Assembly: GCF_943734655.1 (NCBI RefSeq)
Contig: NC_071355.1
Span: 24,434,768-24,498,767, forward strand
Length of the DNA stretch: 64,000 bases
Source of the DNA: Sabethes cyaneus
Lineage: Eukaryota; Arthropoda; Insecta; Diptera; Culicidae
Direction: 5' to 3'
Shown here: positions 1 to 12,077 of the stretch, piece after piece
Numbering within the stretch: position 1 is the stretch's first letter
How the letters are laid out: each line of letters starts with the position of its first letter
Notes under the pieces: model-generated
The model's input: only the letters and a program-made list of their open reading frames with translations
Database searches by the model: none
Told to the model about the DNA's origin: nothing
Translations under genes and position numbers: made by a program

Positions 1-454
1 TGCGTGTTTTTGCTTCTGTTGAGGACTTGTTCAAGTAGCAGTATTACTGCATCTGACTCCTTCGTAATGTGATAATTGTACTGTGCTATTTTTGATGTAT
101 TTTTTTTCATTAAGACATTATGTTGGATGGATACATTAAGCTATAAATCAATGAATAACCCAATATATTTTTGGTCTACATCGAGATTTTACAGTTCATC
201 TAATTAATCATTCTTCGCAGCAAACATTTTTTTCAAAAATAGTTCAGGTATACAAGTAAATAAGAAAGAAAAAAATATCTAAGCAGTGCTACGAGGGAGA
301 ATTTGGCCAAGTAACGATGAGCGCGGGAGGAGTTACCCACGGTCGTGAGGAGAAAAAAGTGCTAAAAGGGGGACAGAGATCATGAAAAGCTAGAACAACC
401 GCACCAATCTCAAGCTATTGACACAAGCGAATTCTATCAGAAGATGAACTAGTC

Positions 455-930
455 TCCTGAAGGACACACACCGAAGCCTGATATGTAAATGGACGAGGAG
501 GGAAACCCAAGCACAAACGAACGTCAGATGTGATTAGGTGGAACCAGTTGGAAGCAGTTCTTCGATTGGAACCTCTGGTGACTGCTGACTGGTCACTAGA
601 TAATCTCCAGGATTTGGGAGGAGGACAAACTACCGGCGGAATGGATGGAAGGTGTAAGTTTTGAGCGACCGTGCTGCTACGGATCAAATTTTTAAACTTC
701 GACAAATACCCCAGAAATGTCGGTAATACAACGTGCTCACGCATCATATTTTTGTGGATTTTAGGGCAGCATACTATACAGTCGAGCGTGAACAGGTAGA
801 TAATGCACGAGAACTGGTTACCGGACAAACTGATGCGGCCGATCAAAGCTATTCTGGAGTGAGTGATACGTGCGTGCTTGTTTCGGGGGGTACAGAGGTA
901 ACGTTAAAATTTAACGAAGATCCTCATTGT
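455..930 (+). pseudogene. Degenerate non-LTR retrotransposon RT fragment
   Basis: Conceptual translation around 655-800 reads like the start of a LINE reverse transcriptase: an ATDQIFKLRQI segment, a stop, then THHIFVDFRAAYYTVER, which corresponds to the RT motif FVDFKAAYDT. Just upstream, frames around 600-650 resemble the LPAEWMEG linker. Several stops and frameshifts are present and nothing RT-like follows after about 930, so this is a dead fragment. It belongs to the same family as the copies at 5.6-7.3, 19.2-21.7, 37, 40 and 53 kb. Confidence 0.65.
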
Positions 931-2650
931 AGTCCACCGTCTATTGCTTCACTCCTACCGTCTAGCCCAAAGCAGCCAGCTGGTGTAACTTCTTTCATTG
1001 TAATTTCCCCTAAATTGTGCAGTTCCAGCAAATTCTCCAGCAATTTCCCGCCTCCATCTATAATCCGTACTTTTTTCCTACTTTAGGAAGGAAAAAGATA
1101 CCATCATTGTAATTTAACTTTTCGCCTTTTGTAACCACCACCACGTGCGCACAGGCATACACATACATAGGCAATCGCACAACGATCGTTCGGTTCGGTT
1201 TTGGTGTGAATCAGAATCGGAACGGAGCAGGGCATGCATGATTAGCTGGCTTTTCCCAAAGGCACAACCGGGCCTGACGAAGAATTCGCACCCGGTTCCG
1301 GATCGGTGGCAAAGTTCAAAAAAGCACTTTACCCGACACGTTCTCTCGAGGTCGGTCGCACACGCTCATCGACGACGCTCGACGGAGTCACACTCCGGCA
1401 CCATCGGCGACGGGGAAAGGACAATCGAATGCATTTTAAAACAAGGCAAAAATGACGATTTACGGGTTGCTTCGCAGAGTGGTATATAGAAGAAAGCAAA
1501 TTTTGTGCAACATTGCTCGAGAGGGTTCGATGAGGTAGGTTGTAGATATATCGGGAAATTCTTACTACGTACAAGAACAGAGCTGCAGTAAGGAAGGATA
1601 GATTGGAATGCTTGGGAAGTCGAAAAGGTATTTATTGATGAGAACGTTAGACATGATTCGGTAATGTTTAATTAAAGCTTTCAAGGCTGGCAGTCAGCTG
1701 TTCGACTTAAATTGACACTGACATTGAATGCATGACCTGAAATGTTTCGAATAGAATGCTAATAATTTATTTACTAGACTTAGGACATGACCGGGGGAAT
1801 TTTGTACGTCTCTGTCTGCAGTTTGGGAATAACTTCGAGCCGACAAGAGCAAGTCCTCGTTGGTGTAGTTTCCTTTCTTAGTTGGCCTTCGACAAAAACT
1901 TCGGTGCCTGTTCGAGGATGCCAATAAGTGGCGCGTTTTGGCCTTGCTAATGCTCCACCCGAATGCAATAATGGTGGCATGGCATCATCTGCACTTGAGT
2001 TTTCGGATGCCGTTGTTATGCTTACCATCGTTTAGCATAGCCAATTGTGGTGGAACGGAAACCACTCCGTTCATAGAACTAACTAGACATGAAATCGAAC
2101 GGTTAGTTTGGGAAAACAAGTGCCCCTTCGCACGCGGGTGTTTTTTTTCTTCTTCTTGTCAACCTCAAGTGGTGGAAAAACAGCCGCATTCAATGAAAAT
2201 GTAATTTAAAGTTGGAGACTTATTTCAGCAGAATGACAGAGGTCGCTTTCCGTTGCACTCGCCGCTTGTGCAATGAAACATAAAACTGAATGGAAACGAA
2301 TGCGAATTTGCATTGCCATTTTGGTGAGGCAACTTGTTCGAAAGACACGGCCAGTATCTGACATGGCAGTGCACTTTGTTGAGTAGTTTTAAATTGGCTA
2401 AACGACTATTCGTAGACGAAACCAACGTCAACGAAAGAGGAATTATGGTAATTGAAATTGGATTTTACGTGAACAACGGAACCGATTGACTAACGTAGGA
2501 GTAAAAGACTGTTTTTTAATTAACCTTCTTATTCCGGTTGATGGGATTAAAATATAAGCTAATGAAATATTATAGAAAATCAAATAGAAAACCTTCCTTC
2601 AAAGCATAATTGAACCTCAGTCTTCTACCCGAAAGGCTGGGATACGAACC
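931..2650. other. No recognisable gene
   Basis: Open frames here are short, unsupported by any family and without convincing splice structure. A GC-richer stretch at about 1140-1450 carries overlapping ORFs on both strands with biased arginine/serine composition, which is typical of chance ORFs. I see no repeat family that recurs elsewhere in the window. Confidence 0.5.
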
Positions 2651-2748
2651 ACTACACCAATCAGTATGTGACTAGCAGAAAATGCATCATTTGCACACGT
2701 TTAGAGCTATCAGCGTCACTTCCGCAAGCTGGCGGTGTGATTTCGGAT

Positions 2749-2808
2749 TATATAACATCGAGCCCGATATTTCTTCAGTCCTACCGGTTGACCGACCGGC
2801 TCCAGCCA
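2749..2808 (+). promoter_or_regulatory. Candidate TATA/Inr core promoter
   Basis: TATATAA lies at 2749-2755 and TCAGTC, the arthropod initiator, at 2775-2780. That places the initiator A (2777) 28 bases after the first T of the TATA box. The sequence AGCCA at +28 to +32 is close to a DPE but mismatches at one position. Downstream DNA to about 3050 is less AT-rich and resembles a 5' untranslated leader, but no coding exon is recognised after it. The spacing supports a promoter; chance cannot be excluded. Confidence 0.35.
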
Positions 2809-3735
2809 GCATCAGCACCGAGCAGCAGCAGCAGATTTATGTCTGCAATCGGATATAGCTGCTCGAGCGATTCTGCTGCTCAAACCTAACACCAGAAATG
2901 TTGCTGCTTTTGGCATCCGACTTAGCTAGCCGACACCCACCGGAAGTGCCTCGAAACCGGAAAATGAGACGGACAGAATCGAGCATTTTATTTGCGTGTT
3001 TCAGTGTCTACCCGAGCAGGACGAAAGTGTGAAATTATACCGCAATATTGTGTATTTTGAATTATGTGCGAAGACGTGAAAATATTGCTGAGATTTATTT
3101 TTAGCAATCCGCAAATGGTGCTACAAACAATTATTATAATTGCAAGACAATTTTTTTTGAATGGGTTTGCCCCTTTTTCTCTGCTCGGGCTGTGAGTTTC
3201 TGGATAGTGGTGACATGAATCGGAAGACCGTTTGTGGAAAAACTAACCGGTCAGCAGGCAAAAAGCGTAGCTGAAAACTGAAAAGTTATTCACTGTCAGT
3301 TCAATTTCCGAAGATTTCGAAAGCGAATTTCTAACTGCTGGCTGATTGAAGCCATGCAAGAATCAAATCTCTTACTCTTTCGCACGATTTTCTGGGGATA
3401 AACAAGTTGGCTTTCGATTTCACAATATGTTTTCACACTGTGGGAGGTTTTCCGCTAGGACTCTGGACAGACACTAGGACAAATTGGGAATTGAAATCCA
3501 TTTAACTGGCTAAACCAATAACCACTTGCGAACCTGGCGTCTGGGGCACATTGAACCGAACTGAAAGGACTGTAAGGTTAAATTAAGGCACAATGGTAGA
3601 CATAACCGCAAGCGAAAATAAAAATTAAATAATTGTCAACTGAAAAAAGTTCAATGAAATCAAAAATTAATTTGAACTGTGTTGAAATGCTGGGATAAAT
3701 CTGAGAGGAATATTGAAATAAAATTTTAACAAAAT
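2809..3735. other. Possible transcribed leader, otherwise nothing seen
   Basis: If the promoter at 2749-2808 is real, this would be its first exon or intron. There is no reading frame of note and no family match. From about 3080 onward composition returns to the AT-rich background. Confidence 0.25.
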
Positions 3736-3740
3736 AGATA

Positions 3741-3890
3741 TAGATAGGCGACATCCATTTAGTACGTCACGCAAATTTTGACCAAAATCAAAACCCCCCT
3801 CCCCCCCTAGTCACATTTCGTCACACATTCGTGACCCCCCCCCCCCCTGAGAAAGTACGTCACGTCACGGAAATCCCTCCCTCCTTTCAC
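3741..3890. repeat. Short C-rich interspersed repeat with paired GTCACG motifs
   Basis: The block contains TTAGTACGTCACGCAAATTT, two C-runs interrupted by TAGTCACATTTCGTCACACA, then AAGTACGTCACGTCACGG. The repeated TACGTCACG flanking two poly-C runs gives it a symmetric organisation like a small interspersed element. I cannot name the family, and no second copy occurs in the window. Confidence 0.45.
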
Positions 3891-5014
3891 AACAAAAAAA
3901 TTAAATATTCATTCCAATCTTTTTATTTAAAGCCATCAAATGAATTTCAGCAAATAAAAAAAGGAAAATTTTCAAGCTTATAAGTCATCGATTCACGGAT
4001 TTTGAAGATGATCTTCAACTGCTGCAATCGGATATGCTTCAGAAGTCGCTGATGTGTCGTCGATTAATGTTTCGCGCATAATCACGCCCTTTACATCCAT
4101 CCACTCAAATTCGTCTGATCTAGTTGAAAGAATCAGAACTTCCTTCTGACGTCTTGCAGCAACACGCCTTGGAAGAACTTTTCTGACGGATTTTGTCATT
4201 TTGTGTATTCATTCCATCGTGCAATCATTCAACACTACCTTAGATGTGAAATTTAATCCGCAAGTGGCATAAACTCTATCCTTCAAAGAGCTTTTGAATG
4301 AGGGGCAGTATAAATTATACCGAAAAGCCTTAAAAGCAGCCGTGGAACTTCGGTATGAGTTTTTGTTCATCGATTGAGTTCAGCACGAATATCAAGGGAA
4401 AACATTGCCATGGGTCTCTGGTAGTATCCCGTAACTTTCAGGAATTTGTGCGACTGCTATTTGCGGTTGCAAAAATCTTTTAGGCAGGACGGGCCGGACA
4501 AAAATGCCCAAATCGATTTTCGATTTTTATTGTTTTCATATTTTTTTCTTAAATGTACTATCATTGAATATATATATATGCCAAATTTTTAAGTAAATCG
4601 AGTAAAAACTAAAGCTTGTAGAATTTTTTGAAGATACCAAAGTCAGTGAAATTTGTTGAAATTCGCAATGCGAAAACTTTACACCCTGTGATATCCAATT
4701 CGTTTTAGTTAGTTTAAAATATTGAACACCAGTCCATGCAAAGATGTGTTTTCATAGGAAATTTTCTTGGGAATCCAATGGAATTCTTAGATTTCACAAA
4801 ACATCATTGTTATAAAAGTTACAATATGAAATACACGTTATTATTTGATTTTTAAACGGTGTTTCGGTCTGTAGGACGCCATCTACTTAGGAGTGCATAC
4901 TAGTGCATCGACCGCTTATGTTTCATTTTACAGGAAATTTTGTCTAGTTTTCAAAAATCATAGTGGCATCTTGCGCCGTTCTGCACCAAGGTCTCAAATT
5001 TGATGAATTCTGAA
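3891..5014. other. No recognisable gene
   Basis: A 68-codon minus-strand frame (3993-4199) is the only moderately biased ORF. It is lysine/arginine-rich and unrecognised. The rest is AT-rich DNA with no motif I can assign. Confidence 0.45.
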
Positions 5015-5412
5015 CAGGGTTGGCACGATCACTTTGACTCAATTCATATTCATTTGACAGTACCGTCCCAATTAAGCAAAATTTGAAGAAGTTGTGCATG
5101 TCGTATTTGTAGAGCTAGTTATTATCTACAATTTTGCTGAATAAAGCAGGGTTGTATCTTTTGTATTCACTGTGCTACAATACTGCTGTAGTCAAGTATT
5201 GGTAATCAAGTGAACGCTCATTTGGTTACCAACGGGGTAGCAACCATATGGTACCTTAAATACAAAAGATACAGCCTAGCTTTATTCAGCAAATTTGAAG
5301 ATAATAACTACCTCTACAAATGTCACATACATAACTTTTTCAGATTCTGCTTGATTGGGACGGTACTGTCAAATGAATGTGAATTGAATCAAAATGATTG
5401 TGCCATGCCTGA
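5015..5412. repeat. Foldback (long inverted repeat) element
   Basis: The left arm (5015-5166) is the imperfect reverse complement of the right arm (5262-5412). Ends read TTGGCACGATCA on the left and TGATTGTGCCATGC on the right, and the arms include GACAGTACCGTCCCAATTAA / TTGGGACGGTACTGTC. The central loop contains CCAACGGGGTAGCAAC, which recurs at about 51707-51722, so related material exists there. Arms of about 150 bp around a 95-bp loop fit a non-autonomous foldback MITE. Confidence 0.75.
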
Positions 5413-5579
5413 TTCTTTGTTATTTCTTTATCATCTTAAATATCTGAAATCGAACGAAATCTTTCTCTGATTCATATGTCGCTTCCATATTAGGTCATTA
5501 CTTTTGTTATCCAGTAATATCTTTCAAATTGCTTCAAGATTACCCTTAGGTGGCATTTGTAGCATCTTTGGACAACTTT

Positions 5580-7290
5580 TTTATTTTTGTCCAGTTTTTG
5601 TATGGAGAGGATCCACTGTGCAGCGGTGTACTGCATGGTCTGTAAAGCCTTAATGGAGAGTTCATACTACATCCATGGTGCCATCGAAACAGCTGCGAGA
5701 GAGGTGGTAGGCACGACGCGTGGAAGATGGCGTAACAGCTGGTTTGATGCCGAATGCCAGAGAGTGACAGCTTAAAAGAACCTGGCCAGGAGTCGCATGC
5801 CCACTGCGGCAACGCGTCAAAACAGAGAGAGGTACAGAGAGACTAGAGCTGCGGAAAAAAGAATCCATCGTCTAAAGAAACGCGAGTACGAGGAGCACGT
5901 GCTCGCAGGCGCAGAGAAGCGACACGCCAGCTATGACACACGGAATTTCTATAAAACGGTGAGATGCAGGAATTTTGCCATGCCTGTGATGTGCAATGAT
6001 AGTGCTGGCAACCTGCCTTCCGACAAAACATTGCTCAATTCTACCAACAATGTGCTTCCCCGTATCCTGTTCTGCAGACTGAGACCATTAGCGGAGTCCT
6101 TCATCGGCGAGTACCAAGCTGGTTTTCGTGAGGGTCGCTCCACAACGGATCAGATGTTTACCTTGCGTCAATTGCTAGACAAGTTCCGGGAGTACAACTT
6201 GCAGACACACCATCTGTTTGTGGATTTTAAAGCGGCGTGTGATTAAGTCAAACGAAATAAGTTGTGGCAGATAACGCTAGAACATGGTTTTCCGACGAAA
6301 CTAGTTACGCTGATTCGTGTGACGCTGGACGGATTCAAATCATGCGTTAGAATAGCGGGTGAGACCTCAGCTGCTTTCGTGACGTTGGATGGACTGAAGC
6401 AAGGGGATGCACTCTCTAACCTGCTATTCAACATTGCCTTGGAAGGTGCATTACGAAGGGCAAACGTGGAAAGGAATGGAACTATCATCATGAAATTTCA
6501 CATGCTTCTTGGTTTTGCCGATGACGTCGATATCATCGGAATCAACCGTAGAGCAGTGGAAGAGACCTTCAGGCCCTTTAAAATGGAAGCGGCGAGATTG
6601 GGACTCACCATTAACACAGCCAAAACGAAGTACATGGTTGCTGGTAGGGAACGTGGGATCCCAAGTGGTGTTGGAGCCGAGGTGGAGTTAGATGGGGAAC
6701 GATATGAAGTAGTAGAGAAATTTATATACCTTGGCCGCGAAGTGAAACGACGAGTTGCAGCCGCGAATCAGGCTTTCTACGGATTACGTAGCCAGCTGAA
6801 GTCCCGAAGTTTGCAAACTCGCACAAAACTGGCGTTCTACATAACACTAATCCTCACGGTGGCCCTTTACGGATACGAATCATGGACGCTAAAGGAACCT
6901 GAAATTCTGCGATCTATACTTAGCGGCAAAATGGAAAATGGGGTGTGGCGCAGACGCACGAATCACGAGCTGTACCAAGTATACAAATATGCTGATATAG
7001 TGAAGGTAGTGAAATGTGGCAGGCTGCGGTGGGCTGGACACGTGGCCAGAATACCCGATGAAAGAGTAGCCAAAACTATTTTCAGCAGAGAACCAGGAAG
7101 AGGCCGTAGACTCCGAGGCAGACCCCGCACCCGGTGGGTGTGTGCTGTCTAAGACGATGCACGTTCAGCTGGTGTTCGTGGGGATTGGAGAACGGCAGCC
7201 CAGGACCGACGGTACTGGAGGACCATAATTCGTTCGGCGCAGGATCGTTAACGAACCATTGCCACTAAAGTAAAGTAAGTAAGTAAAATT
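5580..7290 (+). pseudogene. 5'-truncated EN-RT LINE relic
   Basis: This copy runs from the linker after the endonuclease (NSWFDAECQ at about 5735-5760) through RT to the C-terminus. The RT contains AGFREGRSTTDQMFTLRQLL, HHLFVDFKAACD followed by an in-frame stop at 6243-6245, GLKQGDALSNLLFN, and the catalytic FADD box (GFADDVDIIG, near 6520). The second segment stays open for 296 codons (6262-7152) and ends in the GRLRWAGHVARIPDERV signature. RT motifs before the palm are partly deleted, and stops occur at 5773-5775 and 6243-6245. The 3' tail is an AAGT-type repeat (7267-7288). It is dead as an autonomous element. The exact clade is not assigned. Confidence 0.88.
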
Positions 7291-7521
7291 TATAAGTATG
7301 CAGCGTGCTTCATATGATGGAAGAGGAACCCACCTCGTCACTTAAACGGCAGTGCTAGCTCTTTAATTGTAGTTGTTCTTGGCGAGTCCTCATTACGTTC
7401 CTATTGCTAGTACTTTAACTACAAGAGTGACATTTGAATTGACACTCAAAATGATAAACTCATTTTGACAGAGAATGTCCTGATTTTACTAAGATAACTA
7501 AGAACTCACGATCACTCGCTT

Positions 7522-7592
7522 GTCAAAGCAGGCTAGGTAATCTCGCGGCTATATAGATTCAAACATAAGACGACTGGAGGCCAACTGGGAGG
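7522..7592 (-). repeat. Partial tRNA-derived SINE
   Basis: Read on the minus strand this resembles the head of the SINE at 31493-31710: CCAACTGG near the 5' end, the segment CCAGTCGTCTTATG, then a decayed B box (TTTGAATCT). The body and the CTTTG tail are missing or unrecognisable. Confidence 0.5.
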
Positions 7593-8793
7593 CAAAATTG
7601 ATACAAATGTATTACAAAAAAAACTAGAAATAACTGATAGGGTATGCTGCTGCTTCGTCGTAATTGCCCATTCCCGTCCTATCCAACACAAATTCTTAAA
7701 AATATCAGCGATTTTTATGACACACAATGCAAAATTAGTTATTCCCAAATATTTTAGTTTGTTTACGCGATCAATCAAAGTGAGCTGAGATTTATTTAAA
7801 TGCCATTTTTCATTAAAGAATTTCTTGCAGCCAAATTTCCTACGTTTTTTCGTGCGACGAAGGATAAAATGTTGACTAATCGTTATAATTTCCGTCATTC
7901 ATAAAATGAAAATAACTCACGCAACGCATTGTCGTTATTTTGCGGCCGGGAACACTTGCATGACCTGCAGAAATTTTGCAGAATAACATTTGTCATGTCG
8001 TCCTACACAAATACATGCGCGCTAGCTTCGTAAACATTATTGTGATTTTTAGTTCGGACGATGAAAAATTTTGATGGATGGATTTTAAAACGGTACGACG
8101 AATTTGAGATATAAAGTCAGTTGCGTAATTTGAATAAAATGCTTTAATAATTGCTTTTTAGTGAATTCAAGGGCCACGGATCGGAAGGTAAGTGTGTTTG
8201 AGTCAAATCAGCAGCAGAACTTTTGGAGTATCCATTAAATTCACCTAAGAAATGATGAAAATTAGAGTGGCTTTCCTTACTACGACGGGAATTTGAAATA
8301 AACCCTACAACAATAAAAAGTAGATACGGAGCGCAAATTTGGAAAAATTTGACGCTCCAAAAACTTCAATACAAAAATTGACTAGAAATTAACCTAGAAG
8401 TAATACAAAGATAGCGTTAAAATGATACAAAAACAGCGAAAAATGAAAGTAACAAACACTTAACAAATGTCGTTATGTTGACAGGAACAGTTAGGACACA
8501 AAAGTAAATAGAAAATAACACAATCAATAAAAAAAGTTACATCAAAATGGTACATAAAAGACCACAAAACGATACGAACAACTTTTTAAATAATACAAAA
8601 TGCAACCATCATGTAACTAAAACTGACAAAAAATTGTAAAAAATTATCTTTTTATCCTGTTGACTGCTGGATTCGTAATTTTTACAATGCTTTTGCTGAC
8701 CTTTTCAGTGTGGTATGGAAATTAGAACAGGCGTTTTTATTCACTTCGACGTTTCGACTCTTTACTGTAGGTTTTTGGAAGAAAGCTACAATA
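7593..8793. other. No recognisable gene
   Basis: AT-rich sequence. A 121-codon minus-strand ORF (7533-7898) overlaps the SINE fragment, has no family features and is not accepted as a gene. Confidence 0.45.
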
Positions 8794-8963
8794 CCCAAGT
8801 AACTAATTTAAAGCGACGGAGCTTTAGTTGAATTTTATAAAGGTTTTATTGCGGTATTAACGGTTAACTCTGGTGTTATTGTGGTATTACATAGTACCAA
8901 GAAGATACTGTAAAGCTGTAAAATCACAATAAAACTGTTAATAAAACAAATTTATTGTATGGG
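8794..8963. mobile_element. CCCAAGTA-type MITE, TA target duplication
   Basis: The element starts CCCAAGTAACTAATTTA and ends TAAATTTATTGTATGGG-like, with TA directly outside both ends (8792-8793 and 8964-8965). The interior contains repeated GTTTTATTG/CAATAAAAC motifs in both orientations. Terminal similarity is weaker than in the copies at 20.7 and 38.1 kb, so the right boundary is tentative. Confidence 0.5.
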
Positions 8964-8965
8964 TA

Positions 8966-11789
8966 TTACCACGATAAAACTAGTTATAATTCGCAAATTA
9001 TAATTCGTCAAACAAAATTTTAGGCATCAGACAAAACTTTATAGTACTTGTAAACGATGCTTTAATTGATTTAAAGATGTTTATTTTAGTGTGATAAGCG
9101 AAAAACGTAAAAAACTGTCTAAAAATTCAATGATGCTGAATCGTATGCAATAATGGACAAAAACTCGACTTTAAAACCAAAGCAAGTGAGTCAAAGTAAT
9201 CCTTTCCTAACGTTTACATATGCAATAGGAAAGATAATTGCGAGCTACATAAATTGAAGGATCGGCAAATTGAAACCTCAATCCCGCCAGTGAAATGTTT
9301 TTAAATAGAGGTTTGAAATGAAATATGTTTTTTTGTATAGAAGAGTAACTAGCGATGAAAAAGGTATCTATTTTGAAAATCGTAGACGCAAAAAATTATG
9401 GCTGGATCCTGGTCAACCATTAATTACTGTTGATTACTAAAATAGATATACATTTACGATTTCCTCTTGGGTCAAGCATTGGATTTTGTATTATTACGTT
9501 TGCGGAAATGAAAAGCAACCAACATTTAATAGGAAGACAAACGATAAAACCGGAAATAATCGATTCGACTATGGCGCGAATTACCACTTTTACGACCAGC
9601 AATTAATAGGATTAGAGTGCTGCTAGCCCTCTGCAGCGGAGCAGCAGATAAAAGTTACTGTCGTTTGGCGGTGGCATTATAAATCAAGCAAGCCCGTTTG
9701 GGAAAGGATTTTCGCGCTGTTTTCAAGTAAATGCGAAACCGAGTGATAATGAAACCTCACGACTAATGGCGACGACCAATCATAAAATGGTGTCTCATCG
9801 TTATTTAAGCCAAGAAAGATAATAAAATACTGCCGCATAGACGTTTCTTGAGAAGCTAACAATTGATTCTTAATTAAAACAGGCCATTGAAAGTCATCAT
9901 GTGTGGTGAAATTTCCTCTTTCGTATTACCTCCCGGTTTAGATTTTTTTCATTGCGAACTTCAATCAATGGGATGGCTTCAGTCAGAATGTGCTTTTTGA
10001 TTCCGGTTTGGTTCGGTGTGAAGTTGTTTCAATCCTCCAAAATGCCAGAATAAAAAGCTATTCTTAATTGACGCAAGAATTAGCAGAGTAATCTAAATGT
10101 TTTTATTAATTTAAATTGCAGGCTTTAAACTTTAGCAGCATTATTGTTTTTTTGTTTCCTATTATTTAAAACTGCTTCCACTACTTACAGAAAACGGCTT
10201 TAGACAGCATAGTGATACATGCTGTAGTGCCTTTTCGTCAATCTCTTACAACTAACATTTAAAACTTTGTATTTTTTGAACACGGGTTTAGTCCAAAACA
10301 GAACAGAACTGCCTGTGGGTGGATCCACTTTCGTACGAAATGTGCAGGCTTCTGTTTCGTATTCAAAACCAGATAAAAGCTCTGAAAATTCCACCGTAGA
10401 TTTATTGTTAGAAAGTTGAAATGCTGTGACTCAGCCTGTGAGAACACATATCAGTTTATAACTCTTGCCGAATTATGCCATTTGAATCATTTTAATTGTT
10501 TTGTTGATGTACCCGAGACTAGGAGACAAATGTCGAGATAGGATTTCACATTTATTCGAAGCTCAAAATTTCGTAGTTCATTCTTTATGTCACACATTCG
10601 TTTTGCACTGTTGCAGACACTTTCCGAAATGGTCATCTATACCGTATATGATATAGGTATGTACCTAAATCAGCCAGCTTTGAGCTTATCATCAAACTTA
10701 CCATTTGATATTCACATTAGAGTATATTCCAGATTTAGTTTCGATTCACTCGGGCTGATTGGTGAAGAGATGCTGCCGGAGGCAGCAGCAGCCGGTAATT
10801 TCTGCGCTTCTAGCAGAAATCTGGTCCATTCATCGTGTTGCCTCCTGGCTACTACCGAGAGCAAAGAAACACGTCTACGGTCGACACTAGCTAGGACACC
10901 GCCATTAAAATGTTGATTGCATGTGCCAACACTAACCTCAAATGGCAACTCCAAAGCACAGCATCACCTTCATCTGAGGGGCGAAACAGATCACCAGTGA
11001 AGCAACATTTGCCAGCGAGTAGAAACCAACAGGATTCGGTCATAATTGTTCGACACTCAGCAAAATGTGCCACAAAGACACGACTTTCGTATTTACATCT
11101 ACGTACGGAAACGGACGTACGTAGATAGATGCGTACGGGGCTCAGGATTCAGGACATCTTCGCTCTCGACTCGAAAATGGGGCTTCGTCCGATGTGTGCT
11201 ATGAATTTTGTGCTATCAGCAAATTCCGACATGTTTGTGGTCGGTTCGAATTCTGCTGGGAGATAACGTTTGCATTTTCTGTTTAATATGCACACATCGG
11301 TCGGTATCCATCGGCACTGTACACTGTGTGCACTCAATGAGTTGGTTAAATTTTAAATTGATTGCCATTGTGAACTTGGAATGGCTTTTATTCGTCTGCT
11401 GGTGGCTGCTTTTCCTCCCATAAAGGTAGGGAAACTGTGGGACTGTTTGCATTTCGGGTTCTGCCGTTGCTGTCGCTAGTTTGTATTTTTCATTAGCCTT
11501 TGTTAAACCAATTTCGGGCTAATTTAGCTTACAAAATAAACATGCTTTCGGACTTTCAACGCCGGTTTTACCGATGAAGAATGATAATATCCACCAGTTA
11601 AAATGTTTATGAAATGTATTGTTGGTTTAAACCTGATTTAAGTTTATCATCACAATTTCCAAATCGATTTCTTATAGTAATAAAAAGAAAATTTCTCTTG
11701 TGTTGTGCACTGAAAGTTTTTCGACAAACGGAAAATCGCGCATTATTTTTATACACATAACAATGTTTACGGTGAAATCCATATAAGTT
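8966..11789. other. No recognisable gene
   Basis: No coding exon or recurring repeat is recognised. A short hairpin at about 11097-11128 (ATCTACGTACGG / GGACGTACGTAGAT) and a GC-richer patch at 10760-10910 are the only local structures noted. The ORFs here are short and overlap on both strands. Confidence 0.45.
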
Positions 11790-11942
11790 ATTGTTGTTGC
11801 AGTTGAAAACCGTAATAATCGTAATGATCGCACATTGATGCGCTATACAGTGCACCACATGCGACGTAGTTGCGACACACAGAACAAGAATAAAACCGAA
11901 TGTCGCGAGTCGATTATTACGGTTTTCAACGGCAACAACAAT
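11790..11942. repeat. Small inverted-repeat element
   Basis: Arms of about 32 bp: 11790-11821 and its reverse complement 11911-11942 (CGATTATTACGGTTTTCAAC) flank a loop of about 90 bp. The arm match is nearly perfect, which suggests a recent MITE or a conserved hairpin. Target duplications are not clear. Confidence 0.6.
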
Positions 11943-12077
11943 ACATAACCAATGAATGTGCCTTTGTTGGACAGACAGTCAAACTCCTAGATGATAGCAA
12001 AACCGTAAATTCGTTCTAGTCCTGAAGCTTCGTCAGAGTAATAACAACAAGCCAGTTGGACGGAACGAAAACCAGCC

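Noticed and set aside
1145..1574. Overlapping ORFs on both strands (114 and 81 codons)
   Set aside because: Arg/Ser-rich in both directions, as expected from GC-rich non-coding DNA; no family features.
3993..4199. 68-codon basic minus-strand ORF
   Set aside because: Some coding-like bias, but no recognisable family and no adjacent exons; chance is as likely.
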